Below are positions 1-8,269 of a DNA stretch of 57,711 bases, one piece after another. The stretch is taken from assembly GCA_003566995.1 (NCBI GenBank), contig PXBG01000111.1:1-57711 (forward strand). Reading direction: 5' to 3'. Every line of letters starts with the position of its first letter. Position 1 is the first letter of the stretch. The stretch comes from Syntrophobacteraceae bacterium (GTDB lineage: Bacteria; Desulfobacterota; Syntrophobacteria; Syntrophobacterales; Syntrophobacteraceae). The notes beneath the pieces are model-generated. The model did not search any database. It had not been told where the DNA came from and saw only the letters and a list, made by a program, of their open reading frames with translations. A program made the position numbers and the translations under genes.

Positions 1-1095
1 ATCGACCTGGCCTCCGTGAAAGATCCGGTGGCTTTGGAGCTCATCAAAAAATTCCGTGACAACGGCGTAGAGCTTTTTGCCAGGGACTTTTCCCTGGACA
101 CGGGAATCCCCACAGTGGGAACCCTTGCCTATGATCCCGCAACATTTCCTGAAAGAAGCGAGATCGTTTTCACTGCGGGCACCACACCCTGTCCCGAAAA
201 ATCACTGTGCCGTGCCCTGACGGAAATCGCTCAGCTGGCAGGAGATTTCGAAAGCCGAACCTCCTACAAACCCACTTTGCCCAAGTACAGCTCCCTTGAG
301 GATGCCCGCCACCTCATGGAGAACCATGGTCAAATTCCCATAGACTCCCTTCCCAACCTTGATCATGACAACATGCGACTGGAAATAGAGCGGTGCGTTC
401 AGGCCCTGCAGAAGGCCGGAATGGAAGTTTTGGTCCTGGACGTGACCCATCCCAAACTTCAGGTTCCTGCGGTGTACACCATCATTCCAGGAGCCCACTT
501 TCTGGATCGCACGCGCGACACGGATTTTGCCCAGCATGCGGCGCGCACTCTTTTGCGGGGCACCCCGCCGGAACACTCTTTCACTTTTTTGTGCAAGTTA
601 CTGGACTTGTTTGGACCACGTTACGATTTGACTTTTTTCATGGCACACAGCCTGGAACGGCAGGGTCAGGTGGAGAGCGCTCTTCAGCTCTTCGAGCAGG
701 CTCTCACACAAAATCCTGAACCTCGGGAAGTGGCGAGCATCTTCGTGCACGTGGCCTCCTGCAAAAAGGACCTGGAGCGATTTGAAGAGGCCCTGGAAGC
801 ATTGAAAGAAGCGGAAAGACACAATGCTGAACTGAAGGAAATCTTCAACCTGAGAGGATACTGCCTCTATCGCCTCAAACGACATGATGAGGCCATCACC
901 GCTTTTGAAAAAGCCATTGAACTGGACCCCGGTTCCGCCATCGATTACGCCAATATCGGTTCCAATCTCAGAGAACTGGGCCACTATGCGGAAGCTGTGC
1001 GCCTCTACCGCATGGCCCTGGATCTGGATCCCGACATTGATTTTGCCCGGGACAACATCCAAAAGCTTGAAAAGAAGCTGAGAAAGTCGGCCTGA
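1..1095 (+). CDS. YcaO-domain protein with C-terminal TPR repeats (5' partial)
   Basis: The frame is open from the first base of the window, so the gene starts upstream. The first ~190 visible residues look like the C-terminal half of a YcaO domain (ATP-dependent backbone-amide cyclodehydratase fold), with the stretch AGTTPCPEKSLCRALTEIAQ and the later VPAVYTIIPGAHF typical of that half. Residues ~205-345 form about four TPR-like helical repeats (for example LKRHDEAITAFEKAIELDPG). In the family, YcaO proteins modify peptides or ribosomal protein S12; TPR-tailed versions are known but have no settled substrate. No precursor peptide or partner gene is visible because the upstream side is missing. 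The ATP-binding N-terminal half cannot be checked. Confidence 0.8.
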   Translation: MDLASVKDPVALELIKKFRDNGVELFARDFSLDTGIPTVGTLAYDPATFPERSEIVFTAGTTPCPEKSLCRALTEIAQLAGDFESRTSYKPTLPKYSSLEDARHLMENHGQIPIDSLPNLDHDNMRLEIERCVQALQKAGMEVLVLDVTHPKLQVPAVYTIIPGAHFLDRTRDTDFAQHAARTLLRGTPPEHSFTFLCKLLDLFGPRYDLTFFMAHSLERQGQVESALQLFEQALTQNPEPREVASIFVHVASCKKDLERFEEALEALKEAERHNAELKEIFNLRGYCLYRLKRHDEAITAFEKAIELDPGSAIDYANIGSNLRELGHYAEAVRLYRMALDLDPDIDFARDNIQKLEKKLRKSA

Positions 1096-1149
1096 TTTCC
1101 TGAAAACCCGGCCAATTCGTCCTTCCCTCTCTTATGTCAGTGACCGAAG

Positions 1150-1183
1150 GGGACCTTCGGACCTCTGAGCATCTGAAGGTCCC
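1150..1183. repeat. inverted repeat in a 347-bp gene-free stretch
   Basis: GGGACCTTC and GAAGGTCCC form a perfect 9-bp stem with a 16-base loop, about 55 bases after the YcaO-TPR stop. No U-tract follows, so it is not a classical intrinsic terminator, though it may still end or stabilise the upstream transcript. The rest of 1096-1442 shows no convincing gene; the one short open frame (1207-1446) lacks conserved features. Confidence 0.45.
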
Positions 1184-1442
1184 GGCCCAAATCTCTGCCC
1201 GCCACCTTGAGGAGACGCTCCGTCATCATGCCCTTGCCCCACCATGAAACGTCAAACAGGGCAGTTCAAAAGGATGGATTCGGTCCCCCTGAAAATTTGA
1301 AGATGAGTCCCCAAATGTGGGCGGGTTGTGCGCGGAAGACCGCGTTTTTTACATCCTTTTGGAGAGGAATGATTTCTCTCCTTGATCCGGGCATGATTTT
1401 CACAAGAGATGAGAATGGATTGGAAGAGAGGGTCTCACGGGA

Positions 1443-1934
1443 GTGAACATTTTTGTGCTGGACCGTGACATCAGGAGATGCGCACGCCACCATGCAGATC
1501 AGCACGTGGTGAAAATGATTCTGGAAGGAGCCCAGATGCTCTGCACGGTGCTGCATCAGGCCGGGATGGATGCTCCCTACAAACCCACCCACATGAAACA
1601 TCCTTGCACCTTGTGGGCCGGCCGCTCCCTGGCCAACTGGGTGTGGTTGAAGAAACTGACCTTGCAGCTGAATGAAGAGTTTCGATTTCGCTATGACAAG
1701 AGCATGGACCATCGATCAGCGACCGTTGTGCGCAGTCTGCCTCCACCTCGCATTCCCGATTTGGGTCCCACAGAATTTGCTCAGGCGATGCCCCAGCGCT
1801 ACCAGGTACCGGGGAACCCCGTTCAGGCTTATCGAAATTTTTACGTGGGAGAAAAACGGTTCTTTGCGACCTGGACAAAACGCAGACCTCCCCGGTGGTT
1901 CATGGCGGCCATCAGGGACCTCCATTCGGGATAG
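1443..1934 (+). CDS. conserved hypothetical protein, HVVKM family (phage-associated)
   Basis: This 163-residue soluble protein starts at GTG with a purine-rich stretch upstream. Its N-terminus, MNIFVLDRDIRRCARHHADQ followed by HVVKMILEGAQMLC, matches a small uncharacterised family that I recall from tailed phages and scattered bacteria, where the signature is close to CDKHVVKMxxExAQ. Other conserved-looking points are HPCTLWAGRSLANWVWL and the C-terminal Y.NFY...K..FATW.KR.PP.WF. It stands alone between two stretches of non-coding DNA. No biochemical role can be stated. The Cys of the usual CDKH motif is replaced here (HADQH). Confidence 0.6.
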   Translation: MNIFVLDRDIRRCARHHADQHVVKMILEGAQMLCTVLHQAGMDAPYKPTHMKHPCTLWAGRSLANWVWLKKLTLQLNEEFRFRYDKSMDHRSATVVRSLPPPRIPDLGPTEFAQAMPQRYQVPGNPVQAYRNFYVGEKRFFATWTKRRPPRWFMAAIRDLHSG

Positions 1935-1998
1935 ACACACCTTTCGGTTCGGGCAAAAAAATGCCAAAGTTCTGGCCAGAGGCCAAGAAGAAAGCATT

Positions 1999-2046
1999 GC
2001 ATGAAAAAATGCCATGAAACCGGGCAGGAAAACTCCCGGCTTCATG
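1999..2046 (-). terminator. intrinsic terminator of the ferritin-like gene
   Basis: On the minus strand CATGAAGCCGGG and CCCGGTTTCATG form a 12-bp stem with one mismatch, followed by GCATTTTTTC. It lies 13 bases after the stop of the minus-strand gene at 2059-2586 and also faces the end of the plus-strand gene at 1443-1934. Confidence 0.6.
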
Positions 2047-2058
2047 AGAGAAGAGGTA

Positions 2059-2586
2059 TCAGGAAGGCCAGTTGAGGAGACATTCTTTCACATCAGCCGA
2101 ACACTTCTGGGTTTGCACAGACAGACGCTGCACATGATGTTGCTTTTCTTTGATGAGTGCATCAATGAGCTCAAAGGCTCGGCCTTCGCAGGTGGCTTCC
2201 TTCAAACTCAGATAAAAGATGACCGAATCCTTCTCAAACCTCATGGCCATGTCGAGGGCATCGGAAACGGTCTTGACGGTGGCGAGTTCCTGCTCAAGAC
2301 TCTTGTCGGTGGAGAAAACGTGGTTATCAGCCAGCACCCCGATGTACTTTTCCAGCTCGTTGTCCGGATCCTGAACCGTTGGCTGTTTGAGTTCCTGGGG
2401 CAGTTCCGCCTTGAATTCTTCAAACTGTCTTTTGTGCTTCTCCCCGTCTCCAGCCAGTGCGCTGAAAAGAGCTTTCACCTCAGGATCATCGATGGCCTGC
2501 TGCGCTTTCTCATAAAAAGAAATTCCATTTTTCTCGATACGAATGGCCACGTCAAACACTTCCCCCGCATTGAAACAAAATATCAT
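2059..2586 (-). CDS. ferritin-like / rubrerythrin-type diiron protein
   Basis: A 175-residue protein with two halves, each carrying the pattern of a ferritin-like four-helix bundle: IRIEKNGISFYEKA followed by GDGEKHKRQFEEF, then MRFEKDSVIFYLSL followed by IKEKQHHVQRL. The E...Y and E..H residues fit carboxylate/histidine ligands of a diiron site. There is no C-terminal rubredoxin CxxC domain, unlike classical rubrerythrin. The start at 2586 is chosen because AAGGAGG lies just upstream; the frame stays open further 5' but that part does not look like protein. The family detoxifies peroxide or handles iron in anaerobes. It is divergent from the MBL-rhodanese gene, and a terminator follows it. 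Confidence 0.8.
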   Translation of the reverse strand: MIFCFNAGEVFDVAIRIEKNGISFYEKAQQAIDDPEVKALFSALAGDGEKHKRQFEEFKAELPQELKQPTVQDPDNELEKYIGVLADNHVFSTDKSLEQELATVKTVSDALDMAMRFEKDSVIFYLSLKEATCEGRAFELIDALIKEKQHHVQRLSVQTQKCSADVKECLLNWPS

Positions 2587-2702
2587 GACAACTGTCCTCC
2601 TTTTTTCCTTAAAGATATCGGCACGCTTTGGCCGGGCTTCCCTCCCTCTGAGACCACCCCGCCACTCAGGCAAATTCACCCCTGAAAAATGTGGAAAATG
2701 AA

Positions 2703-2714
2703 TTAAAATTTTAA
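2703..2714. promoter_or_regulatory. AT-rich palindrome in the ferritin-like / MBL divergent region
   Basis: TTAAAATTTTAA is a perfect 12-bp palindrome, overlapping a TATACT-like element on the minus strand about 120 bases upstream of the ferritin-like gene. It could be an operator for a metal or peroxide regulator; this is inference. The whole divergent interval 2587-3162 (576 bp) holds no gene that I can support and is AT-rich around 2690-2740 and 2860-2960, as expected for promoters in both directions. Confidence 0.3.
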
Positions 2715-3162
2715 GTATAATGCTTGTATAAAGATGCACTTGGAAAGGTCCGTGAGTTGCATGGACCCTCCATGGATCATATGGGCTTCGGCCAGATTTT
2801 CATGGTTGCCGTGCTCTGCCGGTCTGCCTCGAGGAAAACTCCCTTGAGCAATCTTTTTTTGTGGGATGTGTTCACCATTTTCTTTAAGTGTTAATTTTGC
2901 TCATATCCAAGTAGCAAGCCCAGTGATTTTTAGTAAAATAGCAAGATGCTGAAGTCAGGTCCACCTTTCACAACTCTTTCAAGCAAAAAACACCGCCAAT
3001 TCTATGGAAGACAGGGATGGTGCAGAAGGAATCTTCCGTTTTCTCCATCTCCTGGCACCATTTCAGCAAACAGGAAAAGAAAAGGATGACATTGGACTGA
3101 AAATCATCGCTTTTCATCCCGTTTTCGGCCATAAGGTTGCGAAAGAAAAAAAAGGAGATTCG

Positions 3163-4530
3163 ATGTTTTTGGAAAAAATAAAGTCAGAAGGACTTGCTCA
3201 TTTGTCCTACATTGTCGGAGATCAGGGCAAGGCCGCAGTGATCGACCCAAGACGGGACTGCCAGGTGTACATCGATGTGGCCGAACAACAAGGTGCCAGG
3301 ATCACTCATATTTTTGAAACGCACCGAAATGAGGACTATGTGGTGGGCTCCATGGAACTGGCCAGTCTCACGGGGGCCCGGATTTTCCACGGCAAAGCCC
3401 TTCCTTTCAAATATGGAACGGGAGTTTCCGAAGGAGAAACTTTTGAACTGGGAAGCGTGCGCCTGAAAATTCTCGAGACACCGGGCCACACTTATGAAAG
3501 CATTTCCATCGTGCTTGCAGATACAAGCTTCAGTGAAGACCCTTTGGGAGTCTTCACGGGTGATGTCCTCTTCATTGGGGACGTGGGTCGAACGGACTTT
3601 TTTCCGGGAAAGGAAGAAGAAACCTCCGGACTCCTTCACGACAGCATCTTCAAGAAACTGCTCCCTCTCGGGGACCATGTTCACCTATACCCGAGTCATG
3701 GCGCCGGTTCCGTCTGCGGCATGGGCATTGCCGCACGGGAGTTTTCCACAATAGGCTACGAGCGGAAGCACAACCCGATTCTCCAGCTGACGAACCGCTC
3801 CCACTTCATTCAGCACAAGGTGAAGGAACACCACTATCGCCCCCCCTATTTCAAGCTCATGGAGACTTATAACCTGGAAGGGGCACCCCCCCTGGGTTCC
3901 TTGAAAACTCCGCCTCCGCACAACGCCCATCAATTTTCCCAAAAGATGGACGAAGGAATGATCGTGCTGGATGTTCGCAGTGCAGAAGCCTTTGCGGGAG
4001 CTTATGTGCCAGGAAGCCTGGCCATTCCCCTGGAAATGGTCCCTGCTTTTGCCGGTTATTTTCTCAACGCACAGCAGGACATGGGGTTGATTGTGGAACA
4101 CCAGAGCCAGGTCAAAAAAGCTTTCACTTACCTGTCAAGAATCGGTCATGACAAAATTTCCGCGTATCTTGCCAGCGGAATGGTGGAATGGGTAACAAAA
4201 GGCCGAAAATACGAGCAAATTCCCTCCATTCACGTGGATGAGGTTGTTCAGAGAATCACCCACAAAGAAAACTTCACCCTTCTGGACGTGAGAAGCATCA
4301 ATGAGTTCCGGGCAGGGCATCTTCCCGGTGCGCTTCACATTTACGTGGGAGAACTGGAAGAGAACCTCGAGAAGGTGCCCCGCGACCGCATAGTCACGAC
4401 TTTTTGCGGCAGTGGCCAGCGAGCCATCATCGCCGCCTCCATATTGAAAAAACAGGGTTTTGAAAGAGTTGAGAACTGTTTGGGTTCCATGGCCGCATGT
4501 GCGGCTCTGGGTTGCCCGATCCTTTATTGA
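3163..4530 (+). CDS. MBL-fold hydrolase with two rhodanese domains (persulfide dioxygenase-like)
   Basis: 455 residues, starting at ATG 3163 with AAAGGAG 6 bases upstream. Residues ~1-235 are a metallo-beta-lactamase fold of the ETHE1/CstB type: ETPGHTYES, GDVLFIGDVGRTDFF and LYPSHGAGSVCG supply His, Asp and His ligands. The first motif, usually THxHADH, reads THRNEDY, so several classical ligands are replaced. Two rhodanese domains follow: ~265-345 (LDVRSAEAFAGAYVPGS, catalytic Cys apparently absent) and ~365-455 (LDVRSINEFRAGHLPGA, with Cys in TTFCGSGQRA). Such fusions act on glutathione- or CoA-persulfides and thiosulfate. Monocistronic or followed after 44 bases by the nitroreductase gene. 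Confidence 0.85.
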   Translation: MFLEKIKSEGLAHLSYIVGDQGKAAVIDPRRDCQVYIDVAEQQGARITHIFETHRNEDYVVGSMELASLTGARIFHGKALPFKYGTGVSEGETFELGSVRLKILETPGHTYESISIVLADTSFSEDPLGVFTGDVLFIGDVGRTDFFPGKEEETSGLLHDSIFKKLLPLGDHVHLYPSHGAGSVCGMGIAAREFSTIGYERKHNPILQLTNRSHFIQHKVKEHHYRPPYFKLMETYNLEGAPPLGSLKTPPPHNAHQFSQKMDEGMIVLDVRSAEAFAGAYVPGSLAIPLEMVPAFAGYFLNAQQDMGLIVEHQSQVKKAFTYLSRIGHDKISAYLASGMVEWVTKGRKYEQIPSIHVDEVVQRITHKENFTLLDVRSINEFRAGHLPGALHIYVGELEENLEKVPRDRIVTTFCGSGQRAIIAASILKKQGFERVENCLGSMAACAALGCPILY

Positions 4531-4574
4531 AGGAATCTTATCAATTTCGGCGCCGCCTTTTTTTGAGGTGAACC

Positions 4575-5570
4575 ATGCCATTTCATTCCAAAGACATACT
4601 GCCAAGAGAAGAAATGATCCAGTTGATCCGCATGGCTGTTATGGCCCCATCGGAACACAACGCTCAACCCTGGAAGTTCAGTATACACGGCAATGAAGTT
4701 CGTATCTTCGGAGATTTCTCGCGTCGCCTTCGCGTGGTCGACCCAGATGATCATGCACTTTACATTGGTCTGGGATGTGCCCTGGAAAATTTCCTCGTGG
4801 CTGCCAGGCACAACGGCTTGGTGGCAGAGGTGGACTACTTCCCTTCCGGGGAGCCTGAAGAATGTCTCCTGGTCCATCTGGACCGGCACAAGGGATCGAA
4901 AGAATCTGACCTCTTCCAAGCCATCCCCCTTCGTCAGTCCACACGGTGCCCTTTCGGAGAAAAGGACATCCCCAGGGGGGACCTGCGCCAACTGGAGGCT
5001 GCCAACTGCTTTGAAGAAATCCACTTTCGCCTTTTCACCGAACCCCGTGAAATCCTGGAAGTCATGGAGTTTGTGAAGGAAGCCAACAGGGTCCAGTTCA
5101 GCGACCCTGGTTTTGTGGAGGAACTTCTGTCCTGGACACGCTTCAACACGAAAGAAATAAACACCCATCAGGATGGTCTTGCCGCTCCAGCCCTTGGCCT
5201 TTCATGCGCCCCAAGATGGCTGGGCAAAATCATCATGAAAACTCTCGCCACTTCTGACAAAAAAGCCAGGCTGGCGGAAAAGCTCATACGAACTTCATCA
5301 GAACTGATGCTTTTCACCGCGGAAAAGAATGACAAACACCACTGGATCAACCTGGGACGCTCTTTTGAGCGAATAGCCCTGAAAGCCACCACTTTGAACA
5401 TCAAAATGGCCCACATGAACATGCCCTGCGAAGTGCCACAGGTGCGCCAAGAGCTTCAGAAATATCTCGGCATGGGTGACGAGCAACCCCTTCTGCTCCT
5501 CCGCATCGGATACGGCCCCACCATGCCCCGATCACCCAGGAGGCCCGTTCAGAGCTTTTTGTTCGAGTGA
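4575..5570 (+). CDS. Acg-type FMN nitroreductase family oxidoreductase
   Basis: 331 residues. The N-terminal APSEHNAQPWKF closely fits the APSxHNxQPW motif of Acg-like nitroreductases, where it contacts FMN. PLRQSTRCPFGEKDIP and the C-terminal ARHNG / LLRIGYG stretches also fit. Members bind flavin and may reduce or sequester FMN; the electron acceptor is unknown. The ATG at 4575 has GAGGTGAACC just before it. It lies 44 bases after the MBL-rhodanese gene in the same direction and may be cotranscribed, suggesting a stress or sulfur-redox context, which is only inference. Confidence 0.8.
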   Translation: MPFHSKDILPREEMIQLIRMAVMAPSEHNAQPWKFSIHGNEVRIFGDFSRRLRVVDPDDHALYIGLGCALENFLVAARHNGLVAEVDYFPSGEPEECLLVHLDRHKGSKESDLFQAIPLRQSTRCPFGEKDIPRGDLRQLEAANCFEEIHFRLFTEPREILEVMEFVKEANRVQFSDPGFVEELLSWTRFNTKEINTHQDGLAAPALGLSCAPRWLGKIIMKTLATSDKKARLAEKLIRTSSELMLFTAEKNDKHHWINLGRSFERIALKATTLNIKMAHMNMPCEVPQVRQELQKYLGMGDEQPLLLLRIGYGPTMPRSPRRPVQSFLFE

Positions 5571-5609
5571 GAGAACCTTCTCATTGAAAGCTGACAGATT
5601 TCCAAGGCA

Positions 5610-6383
5610 ATGGGGACCATGCAGTCGAAACCCTACCGAAGCTGGACTTTCAGAGTCTGGCTTCGTATCATCTGGACCCTTTTTTCGGTGTTCGTTGTGG
5701 AAAGCCTGGTCTTCGGCTTTGCGGTGCTCCCCGCCGCATGGCTCTGGGATTGGCACACGCAGTGGAAGCTCCCCTGGCCCTGGATGGACACCGTTCTGTT
5801 GAGCATGGCTTTCATTCCGGCTTACCTGCTTTTTTCAATCACGCTCATGATTCTCTCCGCGTTTTCCACCAGATTGACGGGATGGAGAGCCCATCCTCAT
5901 GCGGAGATGAAACTTTCGGAACCCCATTGGCCACTCCTCCATTGGGTGCGCTACAGCATTTCCATCCACCTCGTGCGAATTTTCGCAGGACTCGTTTTCA
6001 GAGCCACACCCCTTTGGACTTTTTACATGAGACTGAATGGCGCGAAGCTTGGACGGAGGGTTTTCATCAACAGCCTCTGGGTCACGGATCACAACCTCCT
6101 GGAATTTGGCGACGATGTGGTCATCGGCAGTGAAGTGCATCTTTCGGGACACACCGTTGAAAACGGATGTCTCAAAACAGCTCCCGTGCGGTTGGGTGAC
6201 CGGGTAACGGTGGGAGTTTCTTCCATCGTTAGCATCGGCGTTGAAGTGGAATCGGACTGCCAGATCGGGGCTCTCAGTTTTGTGCCCAAGTTTTCCAGGC
6301 TTGAGGCCAATAAATCCTATGCGGGAATCCCCGTTCGCGTTTTGGAAGGAGTGAAGCCGCCTCACGAGCCTCCTTCGGATTAG
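5610..6383 (+). CDS. membrane-anchored hexapeptide-repeat (left-handed beta-helix) acyltransferase
   Basis: 257 residues. Residues ~12-90 contain two hydrophobic segments (WLRIIWTLFSVFVVESLVFG and TVLLSMAFIPAYLLFSITLM). From ~125 on there is a short left-handed beta-helix: LNGAKLGRRVFINSLWVTDH, GDDVVIGSEVHLSGHT, VRLGDRVTVGVSSIVSIGVE and the C-terminal KSYAGIPVRVLEG, the usual xxGxPAR ending of these enzymes. The substrate is unknown; similar proteins acetylate sugars or modify lipids at the inner membrane. ATG at 5610 or 5619 could be the start. It follows the nitroreductase by 39 bases. Confidence 0.75.
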   Translation: MGTMQSKPYRSWTFRVWLRIIWTLFSVFVVESLVFGFAVLPAAWLWDWHTQWKLPWPWMDTVLLSMAFIPAYLLFSITLMILSAFSTRLTGWRAHPHAEMKLSEPHWPLLHWVRYSISIHLVRIFAGLVFRATPLWTFYMRLNGAKLGRRVFINSLWVTDHNLLEFGDDVVIGSEVHLSGHTVENGCLKTAPVRLGDRVTVGVSSIVSIGVEVESDCQIGALSFVPKFSRLEANKSYAGIPVRVLEGVKPPHEPPSD

Positions 6384-6613
6384 ACCTTCCGTGACCAATG
6401 GGCCCGGTCAAAATCTCTCCAAGCCCCTGACTTTTGGAGGCACTGCGGCTGCATGAAGCTGACCGCCTGGTCCTGTGAAACCAACCCTCAGACAGGCATC
6501 AATGTTCCCTGTCATGGATCCATCTTGCATAAAACCCGTCTGAAGCTGGTCCAAAGAGTGTAGAATCAGGGGAAAAGGTCTTATTTTTCTCACTCAGAAA
6601 GGAGAGACTTGCC

Positions 6614-8188
6614 ATGTCCGCAACGAGAGACGTCAGCCTGGAGCACCTGCACCCGGTTTTTCGGGAAAAGGTCAAGCAACTCCTTCAAAAAATCCAGGAT
6701 GAACAGCTGCCCTTCCTGCTTTTTGAAGGCTTTCGGTCCCCCTTGCGACAGCGGTATCTTTATGAGCAGGGTCGAACCCGTCCTGGAAACAGGGTGACCA
6801 ACGCCCGCCCATGGAGTTCTTTTCACCAGTATGGAGTGGCGGCCGATTTCGTGCTCTTTGAAAACGGCCGTTGGAGCTGGGATGACCGGGGGCACAGGAA
6901 TGAATGGTGGAAAAGGCTCCACGCTCTGGGAGCGAAACTGGGCCTGAAACCTTTGAGCTGGGAAAAACCCCACCTGGAAATGGTCCAAATGAACCTGCAT
7001 GCCCTGCGAAGCGGCCAGTTTCCCTTGCAAGGTGATCTCAGCTGGGCAGAAAACCTCGAAGCTGCCATCACTTCGTGGTCCGGTTCGCCCGAGGCTCCCC
7101 CCTTACCCGGAAACATCGCTCACCGTCCACCCCTGGACACCCATGAAATCACGACGGTACTCAAAATGGAGTCCCGAGGGGCAGAAGTGCTGGAACTTCA
7201 AAAAAGACTCAGGAAACATGGCTTTGATCCCGGAATGCTGGATGGCATATTCGGTCCTGCAGTGGAAGCCGCCGTCAAAGCCTTTCAAAAAAGCGAAGGT
7301 CTTCTCGCGGATGGCATCGTGGGGCCAAAAACCCTTTCGGCACTGCAGCCGGAACCAGGAACTTCAGAGAACCCCTCCATCCCCCTCCTTCGTGTGGGCG
7401 CTTTCGGTGAACACGTTGAAAAACTTCAAAAAAGGCTTTCGGAACTGGGTTTTGATCCGGGTCAGGCCGATGGAATATTCGGTCCCAGGACGGAAGCGGC
7501 CCTCACTGCTTTTCAGGAAGCGAGAAACCTCACCATCGATGGAATAGCAGGCCCCAGGACATGGGCAGCCCTCAGGTGGGAACCACCGGAAGAAGTCAGC
7601 GGTCCCTCTTCTCCTCTGGACGAAGGGGTGAGTGTGAGCATGGTGGCGAAGATGTTTCCCGACGCTCCCCTGCACAACATCAAGAAATACCTGCCCCACG
7701 TGCTCATGGCCCTGTCAAAGGAAAACCTGTCGGACAGAAACATGGTTCTCATGGCTCTGGCCACAATTCGGGCGGAAACGGCCGGCTTTGAACCCATCAG
7801 CGAATTCAGGTCCCGGCACAACACTTCTCCCCAGGGCCACCCTTTCGACCTTTACGATTTTCGCAAAGACCTGGGCAATCTGGGCCCTCCCGACGGCGAA
7901 CGTTTCAAAGGGCGTGGTTTTATACAGTTGACAGGGCGTTTCAATTACGAAAAGTTTGGCGAGGCTGTGGGCCTGGGAAATAAACTGATGGAAAACCCGG
8001 AACTGGCCAATGAGCCTGATACGGCGGCGAAACTCCTTGCAACGTTCCTGAAAGACAAGGAAAGGGAGATCAAGGAAGCGCTTCTTGACGGAAGCCTGGC
8101 CACAGCACGGCGTCTCGTCAATGGGGGACGCCATGGATTGCACCGGTTCTCAGAGGCCTACACCATCGGAGACTCGCTGCTCGCCTAG
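6614..8188 (+). CDS. endolysin-like hydrolase: M15 peptidase, two peptidoglycan-binding domains, GH19 domain
   Basis: 524 residues with four domains. Residues ~15-130 are an M15 D-Ala-D-Ala carboxypeptidase/L-Ala-D-Glu endopeptidase domain, with FRSPLRQRYLY, the zinc motif FHQYGVAADF and KPHLEM. Two PG_binding_1 repeats follow at ~180-240 and ~255-320; both carry GFDPGxxDGIFGP and DGIxGPxT. Residues ~345-520 resemble GH19 chitinase/lysozyme domains (AETAGFEPISE, FKGRGFIQLTGRFNYEKFG). It combines a peptide-cleaving and a glycan-cleaving domain. No signal peptide is visible, which fits a phage-type or holin-dependent lysin, yet no phage genes flank it. GAAAGGAGAG precedes ATG 6614. Confidence 0.9.
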   Translation: MSATRDVSLEHLHPVFREKVKQLLQKIQDEQLPFLLFEGFRSPLRQRYLYEQGRTRPGNRVTNARPWSSFHQYGVAADFVLFENGRWSWDDRGHRNEWWKRLHALGAKLGLKPLSWEKPHLEMVQMNLHALRSGQFPLQGDLSWAENLEAAITSWSGSPEAPPLPGNIAHRPPLDTHEITTVLKMESRGAEVLELQKRLRKHGFDPGMLDGIFGPAVEAAVKAFQKSEGLLADGIVGPKTLSALQPEPGTSENPSIPLLRVGAFGEHVEKLQKRLSELGFDPGQADGIFGPRTEAALTAFQEARNLTIDGIAGPRTWAALRWEPPEEVSGPSSPLDEGVSVSMVAKMFPDAPLHNIKKYLPHVLMALSKENLSDRNMVLMALATIRAETAGFEPISEFRSRHNTSPQGHPFDLYDFRKDLGNLGPPDGERFKGRGFIQLTGRFNYEKFGEAVGLGNKLMENPELANEPDTAAKLLATFLKDKEREIKEALLDGSLATARRLVNGGRHGLHRFSEAYTIGDSLLA

Positions 8189-8269
8189 CGCCGGGTCAAC
8201 CCGCCACGGCCCCGGTCCCTTTCCCGTGAAGCGATAGCCATGGACCAGCAGTTGAAAGAAGGAGTTCCC

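Noticed and set aside
1207-1446. 79-codon open frame between the YcaO-TPR and HVVKM genes
   Set aside because: No ribosome site or conserved motif; its composition looks like non-coding DNA and it overlaps the start of the next gene.
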